The notes beneath the pieces were generated by a model that was given only the letters and a program-made list of their open reading frames with translations, did no database searches and was not told the origin of the DNA. A stretch of 64,000 nt of DNA from the NCBI RefSeq assembly GCF_003860565.1, contig NZ_CP034157.1:2046001-2110000 (forward strand). The letters run 5' to 3'. How positions within the stretch are numbered: position 1 is the first letter of the stretch; every line of letters begins with the position of its first letter. Of the stretch, positions 59,668-64,000 are shown one piece after another. A program made the position numbers and the translations under genes. Source of the DNA: Cloacibacterium normanense (GTDB lineage Bacteria; Bacteroidota; Bacteroidia; Flavobacteriales; Weeksellaceae).

Positions 59668-60396
59668 ATGAAGAAAACTCTACTCCTATTTTTATTCCTT
59701 ATCTCCCATTCTTTTTATACTCAAGAATACATTTTCGGCAAAATTACCTCAGAACAAAACATAGAATTATCGGGTGTTTTAATTCTCAACACCAGAACCG
59801 ACGAAAAAACCTATTCAGACAGCGATGGCAATTTTATGATTTCTGCAAAAAACAATGATGCACTGCGATTCGTAAAACAAAAATTTGATAGAATTACCTA
59901 TTCTGTAAAACCAGAAGATTTTAAAAATTCTATAAAAATCACATTGATAAAATCCGTAGTAGAAATAGAAGAGGTAGAAATTAAAACCAAACTCACAGGC
60001 AATTTAAGAGAAGATGCAAGAAGAGTAGAATCTGTGAGAAAAGTAAAACTCAATAAAGAAATTGCTAAATATATTGCTGAAAAATCTGACCCAGAAATTA
60101 TAAAACCAAGAGGTGGCGAATTTGTACAACCAGTTGGACAAGGTTTTTCTGTAGGAAAAGTTTCTAATCAAGCAGACCAAATAGATCTAGCCGAAGAATT
60201 TCTAGAAATTCTTGGCGAAGATTATTTTACAGATTTAGGACTTAAAAAAAGTGAAATTTCGAGCTTTATTTTTCATGTAATGAGTGGATTAGATTTAAAA
60301 AACGCTTATAAATATGGTTATCTAAAAGGAAACGATATTGCTCAGTTCAGAAAACAAGCAGAAATAAAAATCAATGATTTTAGAAAATTAAAGTAG
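59668..60396 (+). CDS. Secreted protein with carboxypeptidase-D-like regulatory domain
   Basis: A 242-residue protein with a signal peptide (MKKTLLLFLFLISHSFYT). Residues 20-100 fit the CarboxypepD_reg-like beta-sandwich (IELSGVLILNTRTDEKTYSD, GNFMISAKNNDALRFVK), which often precedes TonB-dependent receptors. Here it is followed by a helical, charged part to the end (REDARRVESVRKVKL ... QFRKQAEIKINDF) and no barrel. It probably acts as a small envelope protein. It lies alone after the tmRNA region. Confidence 0.82.
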   Translation: MKKTLLLFLFLISHSFYTQEYIFGKITSEQNIELSGVLILNTRTDEKTYSDSDGNFMISAKNNDALRFVKQKFDRITYSVKPEDFKNSIKITLIKSVVEIEEVEIKTKLTGNLREDARRVESVRKVKLNKEIAKYIAEKSDPEIIKPRGGEFVQPVGQGFSVGKVSNQADQIDLAEEFLEILGEDYFTDLGLKKSEISSFIFHVMSGLDLKNAYKYGYLKGNDIAQFRKQAEIKINDFRKLK

Positions 60397-60469
60397 TATG
60401 GAATTGAATTTGATGTATAATTTTTCGTAAATTTAAAGTTATCAAATCACCACCTAAAATCACAATTTT

Positions 60470-61201
60470 ATGAACAAAAACATTATCGCCATTGCTGTTG
60501 CTTCATTAGGCTTCATCATTGGGCTTGGCTTATTAGGAAGCGCCATCAAAAACCGAAACAAATCAGAAAACACCATCTCTGTTACCGGTCTCGGAACCAA
60601 AAAATTCACTTCGGACCTCATCACTTGGAGCGGAAACTTCTCCAGAAATAGTTTTGAACTGAAACAAGCGTATGATGCACTTTCAAACGACCGAAAAATC
60701 ATCGAAAACTATTTGATTTCTAAAGGAATTCCTAAAAACGAAATCGTTTTTTCGGCGGTAGATATTCAGAAGCAATATAATTATGTTTCAGACGCTAATG
60801 GAAGCAGTCATCAAACTTTTGCAGGTTACCAGTTAACTCAATCGGTTTCATTAGAAAGTAAAGATGTGGCAAAAATTGAAAACTTATCTAGAAATATCAC
60901 CGAAATTATCAATCTTGGAATAGAATTTACTTCTTCCAGACCGAATTATTTTTACACCAAACTGGCAGAAGTAAAACAAGAAATGATTGCAAATGCGACT
61001 AAAGATGCTAAAGAACGTGCCGAAAAAATTGCAGAAAATGCAGGCTCTGATTTAGGAAATCTTAAAAAAGCAACAATGGGTGTTATTCAAATTACCGCGC
61101 CAAATTCAAACGAAGATTTTTCTTACGGCGGAACTTATAATACTCAATCAAAAGAAAAAGAAGCGAGCATTACCATTAAATTAGAATATGAAGTGAATTA
61201 G
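60470..61201 (+). CDS. SIMPL-domain (DUF541) protein
   Basis: A 243-residue protein with an N-terminal transmembrane or signal helix (IIAIAVASLGFIIGLGLLG) and a SIMPL/DUF541 domain from about residue 35: ISVTGLGTKKFTSDLITW, then YQLTQSVSLESKDVAK near residue 124 and the C-terminal SITIKLEYEV. SIMPL proteins are periplasmic or membrane-anchored; their role is linked to oxidative stress and kinase signalling in other organisms. No neighbouring gene clarifies it. Confidence 0.88.
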   Translation: MNKNIIAIAVASLGFIIGLGLLGSAIKNRNKSENTISVTGLGTKKFTSDLITWSGNFSRNSFELKQAYDALSNDRKIIENYLISKGIPKNEIVFSAVDIQKQYNYVSDANGSSHQTFAGYQLTQSVSLESKDVAKIENLSRNITEIINLGIEFTSSRPNYFYTKLAEVKQEMIANATKDAKERAEKIAENAGSDLGNLKKATMGVIQITAPNSNEDFSYGGTYNTQSKEKEASITIKLEYEVN

Positions 61202-61262
61202 GTAAAGATTGAGGCAAAGGTTGAGAAAAGTGGTGTCAAAATCTTTGATTTTTAAAAGGGTG

Positions 61263-61769
61263 TTAATAAACCGTACTATAAATTTCTTGAACTAAAGTTT
61301 CTAAATTTTCAGGCTCGAAATTAGCCATTAAAAATAAATTAACAGCATATTTACCTTCGCCATAACTTGGTTGAAGGTAATTTTTTTCTATGACGCTAAA
61401 ACCATTTCTTTCGTAAAAGCGCAACCTTCTTTCAGCAATTTCTGAAAGTGAATCGGGCTCAGTTTCTAAAATCAATTTTTCAAATTTTTCTTGTAAACTT
61501 TCTAGAATTTTTTCTCCAAATTTTTGATTTCGGAATTCTTCAAAAACTTCAAAATGTTCTAAAAAATAAAATTCTTGAAGCTCCCAAATTACACAATATC
61601 CTATATTTTCATCTTCGTGATTAATGGAATAAACAAAGGCGTCTGGATTTTCGGCCAAATCTAGAAATTGGTCTTTACTACGTCTTTCTTCTTCGGGAAA
61701 AGTCTTTTCGTAGCGGTAGAAAATTTTAGAAATTTTCTTGCGGTTTTGTAATTCTTCGAACCAAACCAT
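61263..61769 (-). CDS. GNAT-family N-acetyltransferase
   Basis: A 168-residue acetyltransferase. The fold is visible as GYCVIWELQEFYFLEHFEVFEEFRNQKFGEKILE near residue 60, with the acetyl-CoA loop FRNQKFGEKIL of R-x-x-x-x-G type, then a helix LQEKFEKLILE and the strand FYERNGFSVIEKN. Substrate unknown. It lies 53 nt before a PspC gene on the same strand and could be its operon partner. Confidence 0.85.
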   Translation of the reverse strand: MVWFEELQNRKKISKIFYRYEKTFPEEERRSKDQFLDLAENPDAFVYSINHEDENIGYCVIWELQEFYFLEHFEVFEEFRNQKFGEKILESLQEKFEKLILETEPDSLSEIAERRLRFYERNGFSVIEKNYLQPSYGEGKYAVNLFLMANFEPENLETLVQEIYSTVY

Positions 61770-61821
61770 TTTTATTTACAATTTACGATTTTTGATTTTT
61801 GATTTTAATGAAAACCATTAT

Positions 61822-62058
61822 TTATAGGTCAAAAACATTAGGTCTTCTGGTGACGAAAATATCTTTTACCCAAAGTGTAAATGCCATCATGAGATAAACC
61901 AAGAAGAAAAAACCAGCAGTCGCAAAAGTGGAATAAATGAAAAACACACGCAATTTAGAAACAGGAATTCCTAATCTGCTCCCAAATCTGGTGAGCGTTC
62001 CGAACCATTCGTGTTCTACTTTGTGTCTTAAATCCGTAATAAATTTTGGCTCTCTCAT
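61822..62058 (-). CDS. PspC-domain membrane protein
   Basis: A 78-residue protein with the PspC layout: basic N-terminus, GTLTRFGSRLGIPVSKLRVFF near residue 21, and a long hydrophobic helix (YSTFATAGFFFLVYLMMAFTLWV). PspC proteins sense or answer membrane stress in other bacteria. Its start overlaps the MazG stop by 1 nt, so the two are translationally coupled. Confidence 0.88.
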   Translation of the reverse strand: MREPKFITDLRHKVEHEWFGTLTRFGSRLGIPVSKLRVFFIYSTFATAGFFFLVYLMMAFTLWVKDIFVTRRPNVFDL

Positions 62059-62384
62059 TATTTCAGTTTTTCATTATTTTGATGACGGTCAAAATCTCTT
62101 TCAGTTTTTACTTTCATCTTTTTATCAAAAGCGGCTTGTAAATCTACACCAGTTTGATTAGCAAGACACAAAGTTACAAACAAAACGTCTGCTAATTCCT
62201 CGCCTAAATCTTTAGATTTATCAGATTCTTTTTCGCTTTGTTCACCATATCTTCTGGCAATAATTCTGGCTACTTCTCCTACTTCTTCGGTTAACATTGC
62301 CATATTCGTCAATTCATTAAAATAACGAACACCAATGGTTTTTATCCAATCATCAACTTGATTTTGTAGAATTTTTATTTCCAT
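62058..62384 (-). CDS. MazG-like nucleotide pyrophosphohydrolase
   Basis: A 108-residue all-alpha NTP pyrophosphohydrolase. The metal-binding motif EExxE...ExxD is visible as LTEEVGEVARIIARRYG and LGEELADVLFVTLCLAN. Such enzymes remove unusual or damaged nucleotides. It is coupled to the PspC gene. The upstream gap (62385-62458) contains a CGAGAT/ATCTCG palindrome and repeated GTGTTGCG words. Confidence 0.88.
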   Translation of the reverse strand: MEIKILQNQVDDWIKTIGVRYFNELTNMAMLTEEVGEVARIIARRYGEQSEKESDKSKDLGEELADVLFVTLCLANQTGVDLQAAFDKKMKVKTERDFDRHQNNEKLK

Positions 62385-62458
62385 AATTTCTTTGTTACGA
62401 GGTACGTGTTGCGTGTTGCGAGATAATCTCGTATCTCGAAACCCACAACTCGAAACTT

Positions 62459-63859
62459 TTATTGATACGCTCCAATAGTTGGATTGCTAGTTCTGTTCAC
62501 TTTTACAATATCTAGAGGAACCAAAGCTGCTGTAGAAACTTTTCCTTTGGTTTTTGCGGGAGAAGTTGCTTTCACTCTCAAATTCATTTTTTGGGTGAAA
62601 TAATTCTCAAATTTTGGATCTTCATTTTTGATAGAATTCACAATTTTAGCATTTCCTTCCCAAGTAAAACCTGCATTTGCTGCGTCAAATTTCACCAAAC
62701 AATTCTCGATGAAATAATTAAATGTTTGTCCAGAAGTTGGCTTGAACTGTATCGCATTATTTCTTTCGGTGTAAACAATAGAATTTTGAAGATTCAATGT
62801 TAAAGCACCTTGTTCTGTAGAAGTTCCGTTGTTATATTCGTTAGTTGCATAGATTCCAAAACTCGGCAAAGTGCTGTTTAAGTTCCAATAATTGGCAAAA
62901 GTAGCATGTAAAAATGTATAATTTCCGCCTTTAAAAATTCCTAAATTCGCTTGACCACAATTGTTGACCACCAAATTTTCTGCATTTACAATTGCATTAA
63001 TTCCTAAAATTCCAAAATCTTGAAAAGTGTGAACAATCGTATTTTTAAGTGTAGCAGAAGCGTGATTGAGTTCTAAACCAGTGGTTCCACCAAAAATTTT
63101 AGCATATTTTAAATTGGCAATTGCACCTTGTTCAAGCTGAATTCCGCCCCAGTTAAGAGGAAGCGTGTCATATCTCGCATCATTTCTATCTCCGCGGAAA
63201 ATTACTTCTTTGCCTAAATCTCCATTGGCAATCAATTGAGAATTTTTCCCGATTTTCAAATTGGCATTTTTATGAAAATACACTTTTGTTCCTTCAGAAA
63301 TAGTCAGTGATTTTCCATCAGCTAATTTCAAATCGCCATAAATAATTTTAGCTTTCGTATTGTTCCAAGAAGTATTGTCTGTTAAAATTTTAGGATTGTT
63401 TTCGGTAGAAATATAAAATTCCACATCTTGAACTACTGAAAGCAAAGTAACATGTTGATTTGCAACTGGCGATTCTATCTGAATTCTTTCTTCGGCAATC
63501 GCTTCTGGAGCATTGGCAATAGGAGCAATTTCTACAAAAATATAAAGGCTGTCTTTTTTACGAAGGGGAACATTGGTAAATTCCGTTCCTGCTTTTCCGT
63601 CTACATTAATTCTGTAAAGTGAAGAATTTCCTGATTCCAGATAAATTTTCGGAATAGAAATATCTTTATTTTCGTCGTTATAAATTTTTACAGCATAAGT
63701 TTCGCTTCTCACCTGATTATAAACCGTGTCTAGAACCAAAGTGTCTACCGAAAATCTGAGTTTTTTGCTTGGTGCATCAAATTCTATATCATCTCTATTA
63801 CAAGAAATAACAAAAAGAGCCAACCAAAACCCGAAAAAAAGAAAATATTTTGTCTTCAT
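62459..63859 (-). CDS. Lipoprotein with right-handed beta-helix region
   Basis: A 466-residue lipoprotein with signal MKTKYFLFFGFWLALFVISC, the acylated Cys at residue 20. The first ~150 residues include a beta-sandwich (LRFSVDTLVLDTVYNQVRS). The region about 180-390 shows repeated short strands (LTISEGTKVYFHKNANLKIG, KEVIFRGDRND, LKYAKIFGGTTGLEL), typical of a right-handed parallel beta-helix of the pectate-lyase-like or Pel15 type. No catalytic motif is seen. It belongs to a lipoprotein family seen in many Flavobacteriia. A TAACTTTA box lies about 25 nt upstream. Confidence 0.82.
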   Translation of the reverse strand: MKTKYFLFFGFWLALFVISCNRDDIEFDAPSKKLRFSVDTLVLDTVYNQVRSETYAVKIYNDENKDISIPKIYLESGNSSLYRINVDGKAGTEFTNVPLRKKDSLYIFVEIAPIANAPEAIAEERIQIESPVANQHVTLLSVVQDVEFYISTENNPKILTDNTSWNNTKAKIIYGDLKLADGKSLTISEGTKVYFHKNANLKIGKNSQLIANGDLGKEVIFRGDRNDARYDTLPLNWGGIQLEQGAIANLKYAKIFGGTTGLELNHASATLKNTIVHTFQDFGILGINAIVNAENLVVNNCGQANLGIFKGGNYTFLHATFANYWNLNSTLPSFGIYATNEYNNGTSTEQGALTLNLQNSIVYTERNNAIQFKPTSGQTFNYFIENCLVKFDAANAGFTWEGNAKIVNSIKNEDPKFENYFTQKMNLRVKATSPAKTKGKVSTAALVPLDIVKVNRTSNPTIGAYQ

Positions 63860-63957
63860 GGAAGTTTAAAAATAAGCGTAAAGTTAATGAAAAAAGCTGA
63901 ACTGTTTCTAAAAACGCAAAAACTGTAAAATTTCTTTCACAAAAACTTAAAACGCTA

Positions 63958-63988
63958 TTTGTCAATTCAAAAAATATTTTTATTTTTG
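63958..63988 (+). promoter_or_regulatory. Consensus promoter reading out of the window
   Basis: TTTG (63958-63961), exactly 19 nt, then TATTTTTG (63981-63988): both boxes fit the Bacteroidota consensus with ideal spacing. It drives a gene beyond the right edge. Confidence 0.75.
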
Positions 63989-64000
63989 CAGTCTAAAATT

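Overview
The window is a stretch of chromosome from an AT-rich member of the Bacteroidota, most likely the family Weeksellaceae (Chryseobacterium/Cloacibacterium-like). Four things point there. Promoters are of the Bacteroidota type (TTTG, about 19-20 nt, TAnnTTTG). There is a gliding-motility-type (type IX secretion) C-terminal sorting domain. Methionine synthase is split into two genes behind a SAM riboswitch. The set also includes bacillithiol gene bshA, DUF4254, DUF4292, DUF2851 and many MKK...C lipoproteins. I see no prophage, integrase, transposase, CRISPR array, rRNA or tRNA. The genus is inferred, not demonstrated.

Layout. 1-1013: two minus-strand lipoproteins, the first cut by the window edge. 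1116-3879: two small minus-strand operons of membrane proteins with a winged-helix regulator between them; both promoters carry a near-identical 17-bp palindrome. 4083-6729: two adjacent PLP enzymes of the Cys/Met family. 6771-22114: a long minus-strand phenylacetate (paa) catabolic cluster reading paaR, paaE, A, B, C, D, G, H, I, J, Y, Z and an enoyl-CoA hydratase. Six unrelated small genes are threaded between the enzymes. 22376-24982: clpB. 25346-33952: a secreted M43 metalloprotease, a large type IX-secreted protein, an SDR reductase, an M16 peptidase and dihydroorotase. 34124-41432: a plus-strand housekeeping run (flippase, dut, sugar nucleotidyltransferase, DUF4292, EnvC-like, tatA, DUF4254, lipoprotein, ribA). 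41482-50958: deoD, a lipoprotein with a sigma-54-like promoter, an esterase, a GH3 enzyme, bshA, DUF2851 and an MGH1-like glycosidase. 51104-56329: SAM-I riboswitch, metH in two parts, metF. 56326-63859: a GNAT-like protein, a GH13 amylase, tmRNA (ssrA), and small envelope and housekeeping genes.

How the genes work together. The paa cluster encodes the epoxidase (PaaABCDE), ring opening (PaaG, PaaZ), beta-oxidation (PaaH, PaaJ, hydratase) and the rescue enzymes (PaaI, PaaY) under a TetR regulator; the CoA ligase paaK is not in the window. The riboswitch, metH and metF form the methionine-regeneration unit. The Cys/Met PLP pair at 4083-6729 probably supplies homocysteine.

The most unusual signal lies between the genes. 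(1) At least seven intergenic gaps hold patchworks of short words (for example AATGAGATAATTAG, GGTAATGTGATAAT, TTGGTAATTAGT), repeated in both orientations so that they can fold into hairpins; several lie inside the paa operon and one between the two metH halves. (2) Three gaps hold a modular element in which GATTGCAACGGAAA-like units flank interchangeable hairpin cores. I know of no described family that matches these; their novelty is unproven and needs a genome-wide search.
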